From a virus: 64,000 bases of DNA. How positions within the stretch are numbered: the stretch's first letter is position 1; every line of letters begins with the position of its first letter. The stretch lies in IMG/VR virus record IMGVR_UViG_3300023278_003531, positions 1 through 64,000 of that record. One strand, 5' to 3'. Under the pieces are notes generated by a model. It did no database searches and had not been told where the DNA came from. It saw nothing but the letters and a program-made list of their open reading frames with translations. Shown one piece after another: positions 1-7,969 of this stretch. A program made the position numbers and the translations under genes.

Positions 1-1334
1 TATAACATTTCTCCCTTAAATACAGGTTTGTTAGCATCAAGAGTGGTCTCAAGGAGAGAACTACTAGATGTACTCACAATCTTGTCGAAGACATCCACCC
101 AGCGAGGGTTTATGTGCTTATCCCAAAGGAGATTATTGGAAACCATTTCGAATGCGGCTTTGGCTCTCTTCTTTCCCTCATCTCTGTTATCGTGAAGAAT
201 AATCAGCTGCTCCACCATCTTGTGAAGATGTCCGGTGGGACGAGGAACCTCATTGTCGTGAGGAAGAACAGTAGTGTGATCAATATCTCCACCACTGGGG
301 TAAGGGAAACCGGTCTCTTCGGTAATATATTCTCCTAAACACGTGTTGTTCGGGAAGACTACCGGAGTCATGGTCGCCATGGCCTCAGTCCATGATAATC
401 CCCACCCCTCACCTACTGTAGTGCTAACAATACAATCACTTGCATTGTAGATCATATTGACTACTTCCAATGGGAAACCATTGGAGGGAGTAAAATTCTG
501 GGGTAGGATCACATCTTCTTTTATATCCAGACCGTGTGATTTGATAACCTCAGGTAAATTCCACCCCTGATCAACCGCCGCCATGTGGAGATACAGGACA
601 GAATTTGGACGCAGCTTCTTGAAATCCTGGAAAGCTCGGATTGTGGCAGGGATATCCTTACGTTGCTGATTCCTATTCACATTGGTAATGATGAACTTGT
701 CAGCCTGTGGGCCAAAAAACTGTTTGCGGAAATTAAGTGTGTCTTGCTCGGAAAGCGGAAAGAAGACATCTGGATTAACACCGTGAGGCATAACCTGGAG
801 CCTATTAGCAATCTCAGGTACCAGTCTAACAGACTGTTCCCGAGCGAATTGGGAATAGGTTACGGGAAAATCTACTGAGTTGGCAGCCCGAATCCACTCC
901 TCCTTAGGAATACCATCTACCGGATAGTAAAAGACACTCTTGAAACGCTTACCGGACTTCTTCAAATTGTCTAACAAACCGGGGACAAAATCAAGAATGA
1001 ACGTGTCCTGTAGAAAGAACAAGATGTCATAGTCTAGATTGGGGTCAAGTAGGTGCTGCTGCAGGCGCTGCCGTCCATAAGGATCGCGCTGCTGATTGAC
1101 AGCCATGGGCCAAATATTGAAAGGATACTCATGAGGATCTCCCCAATAATTAATGCCTAAGATATCAACTTCGTAGCGTCCGGAATTGTACAGAGCGGGA
1201 AGGATGTTACGCGACACCTGCCCAAATCCCGTGGCACATGTAGGTGAATCTCCGTAGAAAATAATCTTAGACTTCTTCTTCTTTTTCTTACCGATATTTG
1301 GATCCATTCTATCTAAAAATTTCGGCTCGGCCAT
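1..1334 (-). CDS. GT4-family glycosyltransferase (3' end beyond window)
   Basis: Reading from the ATG at 1334, 444 codons stay open to the window edge, so the C-terminus is missing. After a lysine-rich stretch (about residues 16-23) comes a Rossmann-like start with YGDSPTCATGFGQ. The C-terminal half has VGEGWGLSWTEAMA, the E-x7-E nucleotide-sugar-binding signature of GT-B fold, GT4 family glycosyltransferases, and HGVNPDVFFP is also typical of the family. Such enzymes move a sugar from an activated donor to an acceptor. In phages they modify DNA bases, virion proteins or host surface sugars; nothing here decides which. It is the last gene visible of the replication operon and starts 7 bp after the Hfq-like gene. 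Family assignment is firm, substrate unknown. Confidence 0.88.
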   Translation of the reverse strand, partial: MAEPKFLDRMDPNIGKKKKKKSKIIFYGDSPTCATGFGQVSRNILPALYNSGRYEVDILGINYWGDPHEYPFNIWPMAVNQQRDPYGRQRLQQHLLDPNLDYDILFFLQDTFILDFVPGLLDNLKKSGKRFKSVFYYPVDGIPKEEWIRAANSVDFPVTYSQFAREQSVRLVPEIANRLQVMPHGVNPDVFFPLSEQDTLNFRKQFFGPQADKFIITNVNRNQQRKDIPATIRAFQDFKKLRPNSVLYLHMAAVDQGWNLPEVIKSHGLDIKEDVILPQNFTPSNGFPLEVVNMIYNASDCIVSTTVGEGWGLSWTEAMATMTPVVFPNNTCLGEYITEETGFPYPSGGDIDHTTVLPHDNEVPRPTGHLHKMVEQLIILHDNRDEGKKRAKAAFEMVSNNLLWDKHINPRWVDVFDKIVSTSSSSLLETTLDANKPVFKGEML

Positions 1335-1341
1335 CTTAAAT

Positions 1342-1551
1342 CTAACCTCCAGTCAAGAGCAACAACGCTCTCTTAATTATACGACGTGGGACGTCGATTG
1401 TGTCTTTATTTTTATCTTCAAGGTAAATTTTATACTGAGTGAATTTAACCACATACCCAAATAACTTAGACCCGTCAGCACATTCTATACCCATGAACGG
1501 ATGATCTAACTCCTCAAGCTGCGCTTGCGTTCTCGTTATCTGAGACATCAT
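1342..1551 (-). CDS. Hfq/Sm-like small RNA-binding protein
   Basis: A 69-aa protein with an Hfq-like core. Residues about 26-45 read DGSKLFGYVVKFTQYKIYLE, which lines up with the Sm1 motif of bacterial Hfq (G-x-K-L-x-G-x-[IV]-x2-F-x-Q-[FY]-x-I-x-L). A second strand and an IIKRA segment follow where Hfq has its Sm2 YKHA motif; the lysine is kept and the histidine is arginine. The helix before the core also fits. Hfq hexamers bind RNA and pair small RNAs with mRNAs; that this protein does so is inference. The gene overlaps the end of the RecB-like nuclease gene by 38 bp. Two adjacent ATGs (1551 and 1548) follow an AAGGTGG stretch. An alternative is another Sm-fold or SH3-like phage protein. Confidence 0.62.
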   Translation of the reverse strand: MMSQITRTQAQLEELDHPFMGIECADGSKLFGYVVKFTQYKIYLEDKNKDTIDVPRRIIKRALLLLTGG

Positions 1552-2683
1552 CCACCTTATGCTCCCTCACTTTAAAGACAGGAGCATTATAACTGACCTT
1601 GGCTACCTTAGAGAGCGGATCTTTGAGCTCCGGCCTGTCTTTAACAAAGCGATCCAGTTTGGCTTTATTTACTACCAAAACGTTGAAAAGATCTGCTTCG
1701 GGAATGATATTTATGACATCCTCAAGATCGTAATTAGTTCGTCCTGCTTGAGTACTGTAAAGTTCCCGCTGGGCGGTGGCAATGGTCTCACCTAGAACTG
1801 CCTTCTCGGAAGCCATCATCTTCATCTCACGCTGACGGTTCTCCAGGATACTCTTCTGACCTGCGACATGCTGCCAGTGCTCCAAGAATCCGGCAGGATC
1901 CATATCGGTAATAGAAGTAAGAACCCTACGACTATCTGCGACAGTGTCGGCATATTCAGGGCAATACACGCTATAATCGCACCACCCACATAGATTATTG
2001 ATCCGACCTTTTTGCTCCGCATCAACGATCTCATTCATGTGCTTCCAAGTACTTACCAAAAACCTACGGAACGTATCCTGCTGGGCGGCTGTCCTGTAGG
2101 AAGACACACTCTTATTGATTCGAGGATACTCCAAGGTAAGAATCCTATTGGAATACTGCGGCCAAACAATACTCGCTGCTAAATCATACATGGAGAGCTG
2201 GATATCATCCTTCAGCTGCCATGTAGAAAGAGCAGTACGTGAGGTCTTATAATCCACAACCTCAATAGTATCTTCATTGATGATTCTAACCTTATCAATT
2301 GCACCTACAATTGGGATGTCATCGGGAGTATTGATCTTGAAGAAATGCTCAACTTCTAAGACCTGCTCTGCGGGATCCCACCTGTCGATCCACTCAGTAA
2401 TCATGGTCTTCCCGTCTTCATAGAACTCCATGTTAGCCAGACCGATGTCTGTCGCCTTATCCATGAATACGGTGACGGCGAACTCATAATCTGACGGAGC
2501 CGGAAAGCTCTTCTTTTCCATCATACGACGTGTAAATTGCTCAAGTGCCTCATGGACAGCAATACCCACACGTGCATGGTCATTCATTACTCTCGGAATT
2601 TCACGGTCGTATCGGAACACCGTCTTCAATTTACACTGAAGAAAGTCCTTAATTCCCGTGGCAGATAATCCTCTAATATCCAT
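1514..2683 (-). CDS. RecB/Cas4-like Fe-S PD-(D/E)XK exonuclease
   Basis: 389 aa with all motifs of the PDDEXK_1 (RecB C-terminal/Cas4-like) nuclease family in order: H44 in GIAVHEALE, D130 in VGAIDKV, D144 and K146 in VVDYKTSR, and the Q162-x3-Y166 motif. C17 near the N-terminus and C232, C235 and C241 (C-x2-C-x5-C) form the four-cysteine set that holds a 4Fe-4S cluster in Cas4 and AddB. The enzyme probably resects or trims DNA ends during phage recombination or host DNA breakdown. The ATG at 2683 follows AGGAGATAACAG, 3 bp after the RuvC-like gene, supporting co-translation. No helicase domain is fused to it. A Cas4-type role is unlikely because no CRISPR genes or arrays are present. Confidence 0.88.
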   Translation of the reverse strand: MDIRGLSATGIKDFLQCKLKTVFRYDREIPRVMNDHARVGIAVHEALEQFTRRMMEKKSFPAPSDYEFAVTVFMDKATDIGLANMEFYEDGKTMITEWIDRWDPAEQVLEVEHFFKINTPDDIPIVGAIDKVRIINEDTIEVVDYKTSRTALSTWQLKDDIQLSMYDLAASIVWPQYSNRILTLEYPRINKSVSSYRTAAQQDTFRRFLVSTWKHMNEIVDAEQKGRINNLCGWCDYSVYCPEYADTVADSRRVLTSITDMDPAGFLEHWQHVAGQKSILENRQREMKMMASEKAVLGETIATAQRELYSTQAGRTNYDLEDVINIIPEADLFNVLVVNKAKLDRFVKDRPELKDPLSKVAKVSYNAPVFKVREHKVDDVSDNENASAA

Positions 2684-2686
2684 CTG

Positions 2687-3202
2687 TTATCTCCTATTTT
2701 TCTTACGCGTCTTCTTTTTGGTGGGTTCCGGCCCGGCCTTGATTAGCCCTCGGTATCCCCACAATAACGCCATTGCGTCTGTGATGTCATTCATCTTGTT
2801 GAATGTCCAATCGTCCAAATCATATTTGGTCTTGAAAAATTCAAAGACCTCTTCCTTCTTGAACTTACCTTCTTGCTCACCACAACAATGCTTCCTAGCA
2901 GTAGTAGCGGTAATTATCTCCACCTGAATACCTTTACTTGTACACAACTCTTGTGCCACACCTGCAAACTTAACTAAAGCCTTGAGGGTGTGGATGCTAC
3001 CAAAACCAGGTCGGTAGTACGCGTCCTCCACGACCACAAGGTCTGGTTTGTATTTGTCTAAAATCTCTTCCAACTCGATTCGAAAAACCACCAGCTTGTC
3101 ATTGAATGATAACTTAGGGTTAGGAGCAATTATACCACAGGAGCGTTTAGCTATGAACCATCCAGTACTTTTAGTAGAGACATCCAATCCTAATATTTTC
3201 AT
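2687..3202 (-). CDS. RuvC-like Holliday junction resolvase
   Basis: 171 aa, close to the usual RuvC length. The RNase H-fold acidic residues are in place: D7 in GLDVSTKSTGW, E59 in LVVVED, and D139/D142 in NDITDAMAL. RuvC-family enzymes cut four-way DNA junctions symmetrically. In a phage this resolves recombination intermediates and branched replicating DNA before packaging. The C-terminus is a lysine/arginine-rich tail (residues about 160-171) that probably binds DNA. The start codon overlaps the stop of dnaJ by four bases (ATGA), so translation is likely coupled. No RuvA or RuvB partners are present, as is usual for phage resolvases. Confidence 0.85.
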   Translation of the reverse strand: MKILGLDVSTKSTGWFIAKRSCGIIAPNPKLSFNDKLVVFRIELEEILDKYKPDLVVVEDAYYRPGFGSIHTLKALVKFAGVAQELCTSKGIQVEIITATTARKHCCGEQEGKFKKEEVFEFFKTKYDLDDWTFNKMNDITDAMALLWGYRGLIKAGPEPTKKKTRKKNRR

Positions 3203-3981
3203 TTGCTAAATAGCTGACGCAGCTTCTCCTTTTCTTCATCTGCGATACCCGACACGTCAGGGTAATTAATTTGAACCACTACCATTACATCTCCCCGAGG
3301 GCCTCCATTGAATCCCGCCCCTCCCTGGCCTGCCAATCGCATAGTATTTCCATGTTTTACTCCGGACGGAACTACCAAATTAAGTATCTTCTGCTCAGGG
3401 ACAACACCCTTTCCATTACAGGGGGTACAGGGAGTCTTTATTGATTGTCCTTGCGCCTCACATTTATCACAGCCCTGCTGGATGAACATACTGCCATGCT
3501 GCTGTTGAATAAACCCACCGCCCTTACACTGATCGCACATCTCAAACTCTGTCCCACCCCTACCAGAACAGGCAGAACACCCAGAAGTTAGATTATAATC
3601 CAATGACATCTCTGCGCCGAACAGCGCGTCAAACACGGTAATCTCCAAAGGAATCTGAATACTCTGACCCTTCATGGGTGGGTTCTTTTGGGGAGGGCCG
3701 AATGGAGAACGTCCTCCAAAGAACATACCAAAAGGATCACCTGTAGTTCTGAAACCTCCAGAAGAACCATTAGGAGAGCCGGTCATGTCATAAGACTGTC
3801 TCTTCTCAGGATCAGACAGCACCGAGTAGGCTTCGGAGATCTCTTTGAACTTCTCCTCCGCCCCCTCGGCGCTGTTCTTATCGGGGTGCCACTCCTGGGC
3901 CAATGTACGATATGCTTTTTTCAAAGCATCGGGCGCAACGTCCCTGGAAACCCCAAGTGTGTTATAATAATCCTTAACCAT
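3199..3981 (-). CDS. dnaJ: DnaJ-type (Hsp40) co-chaperone
   Basis: About 260 aa with a J domain at the start (YYNTLGVS, then the HPD motif in EWHPDKN), a Gly/Phe-rich linker, and a zinc domain of four Cys repeats (CSACSGRG, CDQCKGGG, CDKCEAQG, CTPCNGKG), followed by the C-terminal substrate domain. It is therefore a type I Hsp40. It is somewhat short, lacking part of the usual C-terminal region (E. coli DnaJ is 376 aa). I place the start at the ATG at 3981, because it gives the standard J-domain N-terminus and overlaps the upstream zinc-ribbon stop by 8 bases; an in-frame ATG at 4011 would add 10 residues. No DnaK or GrpE is in the window, so it probably recruits host Hsp70, perhaps for replisome loading as with lambda replication. 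Confidence 0.9.
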   Translation of the reverse strand: MVKDYYNTLGVSRDVAPDALKKAYRTLAQEWHPDKNSAEGAEEKFKEISEAYSVLSDPEKRQSYDMTGSPNGSSGGFRTTGDPFGMFFGGRSPFGPPQKNPPMKGQSIQIPLEITVFDALFGAEMSLDYNLTSGCSACSGRGGTEFEMCDQCKGGGFIQQQHGSMFIQQGCDKCEAQGQSIKTPCTPCNGKGVVPEQKILNLVVPSGVKHGNTMRLAGQGGAGFNGGPRGDVMVVVQINYPDVSGIADEEKEKLRQLFSK

Positions 3982-4126
3982 TGGGCGTTCCGGCAGCTTC
4001 AATGTGTACAACTACGGTGTTACCACAAGCCCCACAATTGTAGACAATCTGCTCACCTTCACGGCCGACTGACCACTTACTAGAACTGTCGCAATAGATA
4101 CAAATCGGATAATCTGCCTGTCCCAT
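3974..4126 (-). CDS. 50-aa zinc-ribbon protein
   Basis: A short ORF from the ATG at 4126 to the TAA at 3974-3976 encodes 50 aa with two CxxC knuckles (C9/C12 and C31/C34) separated by 18 residues, the layout of a minimal zinc ribbon. It fills the gap between the 109-aa gene and dnaJ, ends in an 8-base overlap with the dnaJ start, and follows GGAGAATAATT as ribosome binding site. Context and the intact knuckles make it a real gene rather than chance. Function is not known; small zinc ribbons often bind nucleic acid or proteins. Confidence 0.8.
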   Translation of the reverse strand: MGQADYPICIYCDSSSKWSVGREGEQIVYNCGACGNTVVVHIEAAGTPNG

Positions 4127-4128
4127 AA

Positions 4129-4458
4129 TTATTCTCCTGCGGATTTGATGATCTCACCGTGAACGATAACTTTATCGTCATTATGTTCTAGTCCGGCGAT
4201 GCTGAAACACTCATCATCTTTCAATGACGGATACTGCGAGGTAGCGAAAAGAACCCTATTCAACTCGTACATCAGAAATACATTGTCTTCATAAATTGAA
4301 AACTCATCAGGTCCTGGAACCTCAGACGTCGGCGCGCCTGGAAGCTCGCTGATCTTACCTCTCAGAGGTACCTCAATCTCATGTCTTCCTCCCAACTCCC
4401 AATCATAATCCTTAGCTGGGAGCAGAACGGGACCAGAAACTCCTTTTACATTACCCAT
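4129..4458 (-). CDS. Hypothetical protein, 109 aa
   Basis: I do not recognise this protein. It is mostly polar and acidic, with an N-terminal segment that could be beta structure (VPLRGKISELPG) and a short hydrophobic segment (NVFLMYELNRVLFA) in the middle. It has no transmembrane helix, signal peptide or obvious motif. The ATG at 4458 lies 2 bp after the SSB stop and has GGAGCATAGT upstream, so it is part of the replication operon. Position between SSB and the zinc ribbon suggests a replication accessory role, but nothing in the sequence shows it. Confidence 0.75.
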   Translation of the reverse strand: MGNVKGVSGPVLLPAKDYDWELGGRHEIEVPLRGKISELPGAPTSEVPGPDEFSIYEDNVFLMYELNRVLFATSQYPSLKDDECFSIAGLEHNDDKVIVHGEIIKSAGE

Positions 4459-4459
4459 A

Positions 4460-5104
4460 CTATGCTCCTACTTCACCGGCGGTGAAATTGGTAACAACCG
4501 CATCAGTAAAGAAACGCGTCTGTCCGTCCGGCGCGTTCCACTTTCGCTCCTGAACATGGCCGGAAACCTTAACAGCCCCCTGCTCACCTATCTGATCCAA
4601 CTGCTCAGCAAGCTCATCCCATGCAGTAATTCTAACATAGGAATGTCGTAGTGTTTCTGGATCATCGGCGCGGTAATAGGGCACCTTAACCTTAGCGTGA
4701 AATAGAGAAGTATCCTTACTCGGACCAACCTTCTTCAGCTCAGGCCACTGCAAAGTACCTTCCAAAACAAAGAGGTTTACTCCTTCGTTGGAATTTTCCA
4801 CGACCTCAGCAGAATCCACTACGAGATCCGTAACATTTCGCTTCTTGCCCTCATGAACATAACTTCGCTCATTGATTCGGGTGTTTGCCTTGATAATAGT
4901 ACCCTCAGGCAAACTTCCCAACCACTCTGCCCAATCTTCCCACGCAGTGATGCGAAGAACAGACTCCCGGGCATCGCCGGAACGCTGATCGGTAGTGGGG
5001 ATACCAATCTTACACTTAAACAGAGACTTCCCACCACTGGTTTGTTTAAGTTCGGGCCACTTAATTGCCCCTTGAATTACTGCACTGTTTGTTCCTACTG
5101 TCAT
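4460..5104 (-). CDS. ssb: Single-stranded DNA-binding protein with two tandem OB folds
   Basis: 214 aa made of two similar halves, residues about 8-101 and 113-208. Both contain a WPELK turn, an RITAW strand (EDWAEWL in the first, DELAEQL in the second) and a final NER/QER strand, matching the SSB pattern 'W..lAE...kG..v.v.G.l..r'. The halves are clearly homologous, so one chain carries two OB domains, as in Deinococcus-type SSB. The protein should coat ssDNA at the fork and in recombination. The acidic C-terminal DDIPF-like tip of E. coli SSB is absent; the chain ends GEVGA. Start: the ATG at 5104 has GGAGG at ideal spacing and follows the primase stop by 1 bp; an in-frame ATG at 5179 inside primase is less likely. 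Confidence 0.85.
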   Translation of the reverse strand: MTVGTNSAVIQGAIKWPELKQTSGGKSLFKCKIGIPTTDQRSGDARESVLRITAWEDWAEWLGSLPEGTIIKANTRINERSYVHEGKKRNVTDLVVDSAEVVENSNEGVNLFVLEGTLQWPELKKVGPSKDTSLFHAKVKVPYYRADDPETLRHSYVRITAWDELAEQLDQIGEQGAVKVSGHVQERKWNAPDGQTRFFTDAVVTNFTAGEVGA

Positions 5105-5105
5105 T

Positions 5106-6116
5106 TTATCCTCCAAGATGTTCTCTGACATCGTTATAAGTAAAGTCCTTAGGATCTTTACCATCTGGTAAGCCAACAACTATCGTGCTGACAAAAGGTT
5201 CGAGCATTTTATTCACACGCTTCGCACCTTCTCTTCCTGCCTTATCTGCGTCCAACATGATGGTCACATTTTCCGCATACTTAGAGAGAAGACCTCTCTG
5301 TATTGGTGTAATGTCTATTCCCATAGCAGCAACAACATTATACACGCCCTGCATTGCCAATCCCCAAACATCTACAAATCCTTCTACCAATATTAAAGTT
5401 CTATCCTCGCCTTGTAGAACATCACCGACATACCATTTGGCAACATCCAGATTATATAAAGTAGTTCCTTTGTTTATGTTCTTCATCAGAAGATATTTGG
5501 GATCTTCGTTGGAATCTGTTCTACGACCACTAATGGTAAGTAGATCGCCATTTTCGTCCCGAATAGGTATAGTTTCTCTGTGAATTCCCTTACCATCAGT
5601 ATAACCTCCTATCTCATAGAAGTCTAGGAGTTCTGCAGGGAAACCACGATCTTCAAAATAACTGGAACGATTTGATTTCAAATCTTCTAAGACCAACTCT
5701 GGAAAAAACCGGGTAGTTGAGGAGACGGGGGTACTTGCTTTGATTTCCCTTTGTACCTCCCGCTGTTGTTTCATTTCTAAATACTTGTCAGACAGAGTTT
5801 CTTGATTGTTTAGATCAATACCGGCTATATCCGCTAAGAACCTAACAGCATCGACAAAAGTTACTCCCGATGCCTTCATCACCAACCCCACTAAATCCCT
5901 GTCACCCTCCCCCTCACAATGTCGGGTGTAACAGCACCACGTTCTGGTCTCTAAATTGAACCGGAAACCTGTGATGTTATCTCCTCCGTGAATTTTACAC
6001 GGGCCTCGGAGTTCCCGACCACTCCGCTTGACTATATTAAAACCAAGGTGGTTAAGAACACTCTCAGGATCAACCGAGAGCTTAACATTAACAATAGTTT
6101 CAGGCTGGATCTTCAC
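5106..6116 (-). CDS. DnaG-type DNA primase (zinc finger plus TOPRIM)
   Basis: 336 aa. The N-terminal CHC2-type zinc site uses C40, H43, C61 or C62 and C67. The central region reads as the DnaG catalytic core, with TOPRIM motifs LILVEGFVDVWGL (E245) and MLDADKAGREG (D289, D291). At 336 aa it is much shorter than bacterial DnaG (about 580) and lacks the C-terminal helicase-binding domain. It synthesises RNA primers for the lagging strand and should act with the DnaB-like helicase encoded two genes upstream. The 5' end overlaps the membrane-protein gene by 17 bp, a sign of coupled translation. Confidence 0.92.
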   Translation of the reverse strand: MKIQPETIVNVKLSVDPESVLNHLGFNIVKRSGRELRGPCKIHGGDNITGFRFNLETRTWCCYTRHCEGEGDRDLVGLVMKASGVTFVDAVRFLADIAGIDLNNQETLSDKYLEMKQQREVQREIKASTPVSSTTRFFPELVLEDLKSNRSSYFEDRGFPAELLDFYEIGGYTDGKGIHRETIPIRDENGDLLTISGRRTDSNEDPKYLLMKNINKGTTLYNLDVAKWYVGDVLQGEDRTLILVEGFVDVWGLAMQGVYNVVAAMGIDITPIQRGLLSKYAENVTIMLDADKAGREGAKRVNKMLEPFVSTIVVGLPDGKDPKDFTYNDVREHLGG

Positions 6117-6537
6117 TTGATGCTCTCACAATCTGTTCAAAAACTACCCTAACATTGGTTCTAAGTGACTCATCACTGATATTAGGCACGCCGCGGACAC
6201 CCGCGTCTCGGTACCTCTTAAGTTCTATGGACAAGAACTCAAAAACATCATCCTCCACCTCTTCGAAGCTGGTGTTAGTAGAATCTGCTAAAGTGTCTCT
6301 AAAAAAGTCAGCAAGTCGGGCAGATACTTTCAACGCATCTGCGGTATCGAACTCACTCGGATCGTCCTCAACCTTGGATGCTGCCATATTAAGAAGAGTA
6401 GATAGCGGTATGGATTTTAAGATACGATCTACCCACATCTTAACTTTGGGATTCTTAAAGTAAAAGAAAAAAAGTAATCCAAGTCCCGCTGTCGCTGCTA
6501 CCGTACCCACCAGATCTAGAATTTCTCTAATATCCAT
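6100..6537 (-). CDS. Single-pass membrane protein between helicase and primase genes
   Basis: 145 aa from the ATG at 6537, chosen because AGGAGG lies 6 bases upstream; ATGs at 6543 and 6564 are less well placed. Residues about 5-26 (LDLVGTVAATAGLGLLFFFYF) form one hydrophobic transmembrane helix followed by positive residues (KNPKVK), predicting an N-terminal anchor with a cytoplasmic helical domain of about 115 residues. The gene overlaps dnaB by 11 bp and primase by 17 bp. I recognise no family. The placement suggests a membrane tether for the replisome or its regulation; that is inference from context alone. Confidence 0.8.
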   Translation of the reverse strand: MDIREILDLVGTVAATAGLGLLFFFYFKNPKVKMWVDRILKSIPLSTLLNMAASKVEDDPSEFDTADALKVSARLADFFRDTLADSTNTSFEEVEDDVFEFLSIELKRYRDAGVRGVPNISDESLRTNVRVVFEQIVRASSEDPA

Positions 6538-7969
6538 TTCCATCCTCCTCCCCGTCCCCACCACTAGACATCAAGTCTCTGAGCTGGACACGAGATTCCT
6601 GCATAGTCAATATTTTTTTGCGGAAATTCATATCAATTCCGCTGAAATTAGTTCCACCTGCACGGGTATCCAGGATCTGAAGACGATGCGTTCCCATACC
6701 AAGTGCATTATCTCTACCGTACTCCTCCTCCAACTTCTTCATTTCCTCGTGTGTCTTAGGAGCCAATCCTAAGAGGGTGTTTGCATACCTGAGGATACGA
6801 TCTGAATCTGCGAAGTCAGTCGCAGTGACGCGTCCCTTGTTGGCCCCCTCCCTGCCAATCTGGGCTGCAGTCAAAACTGGTATCTCCAATTGCCCTGCTA
6901 GATTCTTGAGCGCCACACACAAATAACCAAGGGCCTGATATTCTTTCACCTTTCCCATCTGCTGGAGATCCGCATCTGGGAGTTTAATGTAATCAAAGAT
7001 TATACAGCCAATACCGTGCTGATGCTTATATTTTCGTGTGAGAGCACTCACCCCCTCAGCTGTGAAGTCGGGGTAGTACTTGTGTAATATCTTGCCTCTC
7101 TGAGCAATGTCGAGCGCCTCATCCACCGCCTTGTCCCATTCGGGGTTAGATGTATAAGTTCCGTTCTTGATCTCCTTCTCATAAACACTAGACAAAATAG
7201 ACAACAAACGAAATTGCTGCTCTTTGGTGCTCATCTCAGTATCCAAATACAGGACTGGGATGTTCTCCACATATGCCAAATGCTGAGCGATATTCATAAG
7301 AGTGGCTGACTTTCCCGCCTTCGGGCGGGCTCCCAGAACCGTCAGAGTCCCGGGCTCCAGGCCGTTGATGGCGGTATCGAGGAGTTCGAATCCGGTGGAT
7401 AGTCCTCTAACGCTGGTAGGATCTGACTTCGCCTCCTCAACAAGCTCGGCCAGTCCCTCTGATATATTTACCGCATCGGTTCCTTTATTACTCTCAACCG
7501 AGATCTGGAGGAACTGCTCCTGGGCATGACCTACTATATCCTCGGCAGCCAGGGAATCTCCTGTAAGGACCCGGTTCTGATCGGTCATCTCGTGGATCTC
7601 TGCGGACGCTTTTATGATCTTGAATTTAGTGCTGGCATCCAAAACTCTCTTAATGTAGAACTCTATATTGTTAGGCTCCACTCTCTTATCGAAGAGGGCA
7701 TTAACGTAATCATATCCGTAGATCTTCTCCTCAAGGCCCATGGTGCCCGCCTGAGTTAGAATAGCGGCAGCATCTAAGGTAGCAAGATCCTCCCGCATCA
7801 GACCTTTTATGATAGTCCAAAGAGCACGATTGTGGGAAGTTAGAAAATCACCATCACTTAGTTTAGCCTCGACTTCGAAATAATTTGTAGGATCTTTGAG
7901 AACACACGCTATAATCGTCGCCTCATTACCGGCATGTGAGAACTTAACTTTAGTTTGTTCCAAATCCAT
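6527..7969 (-). CDS. dnaB: Replicative DNA helicase, DnaB family
   Basis: 480 aa, the normal DnaB length. The N-terminal domain (about 1-160) has the DnaB-type opening with NEATIIACVLKD. The RecA-like C-terminal domain has Walker A GARPKAGKS (213-221), the conserved YLDTEM glutamate (E245), Walker B CIIFDYIKLPD (D326), and TAAQIGR near 368. It unwinds DNA as a hexameric ring on the lagging strand. No separate helicase loader is recognisable, although the 161- and 180-aa unknowns are nearby. Its start shares one base with the stop of the 161-aa gene (TAATG). Confidence 0.93.
   Translation of the reverse strand: MDLEQTKVKFSHAGNEATIIACVLKDPTNYFEVEAKLSDGDFLTSHNRALWTIIKGLMREDLATLDAAAILTQAGTMGLEEKIYGYDYVNALFDKRVEPNNIEFYIKRVLDASTKFKIIKASAEIHEMTDQNRVLTGDSLAAEDIVGHAQEQFLQISVESNKGTDAVNISEGLAELVEEAKSDPTSVRGLSTGFELLDTAINGLEPGTLTVLGARPKAGKSATLMNIAQHLAYVENIPVLYLDTEMSTKEQQFRLLSILSSVYEKEIKNGTYTSNPEWDKAVDEALDIAQRGKILHKYYPDFTAEGVSALTRKYKHQHGIGCIIFDYIKLPDADLQQMGKVKEYQALGYLCVALKNLAGQLEIPVLTAAQIGREGANKGRVTATDFADSDRILRYANTLLGLAPKTHEEMKKLEEEYGRDNALGMGTHRLQILDTRAGGTNFSGIDMNFRKKILTMQESRVQLRDLMSSGGDGEEDGNGY

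Noticed and set aside
1514-2683. Cas4 of a CRISPR system
   Set aside because: Motifs are shared with Cas4, but there are no other cas genes or arrays; neighbours are recombination genes, so a RecB-like nuclease is the better reading.
5105-5179. Longer start for SSB
   Set aside because: Would overlap primase by 74 bp; the ATG at 5104 has GGAGG at ideal spacing and starts exactly before the first OB fold.
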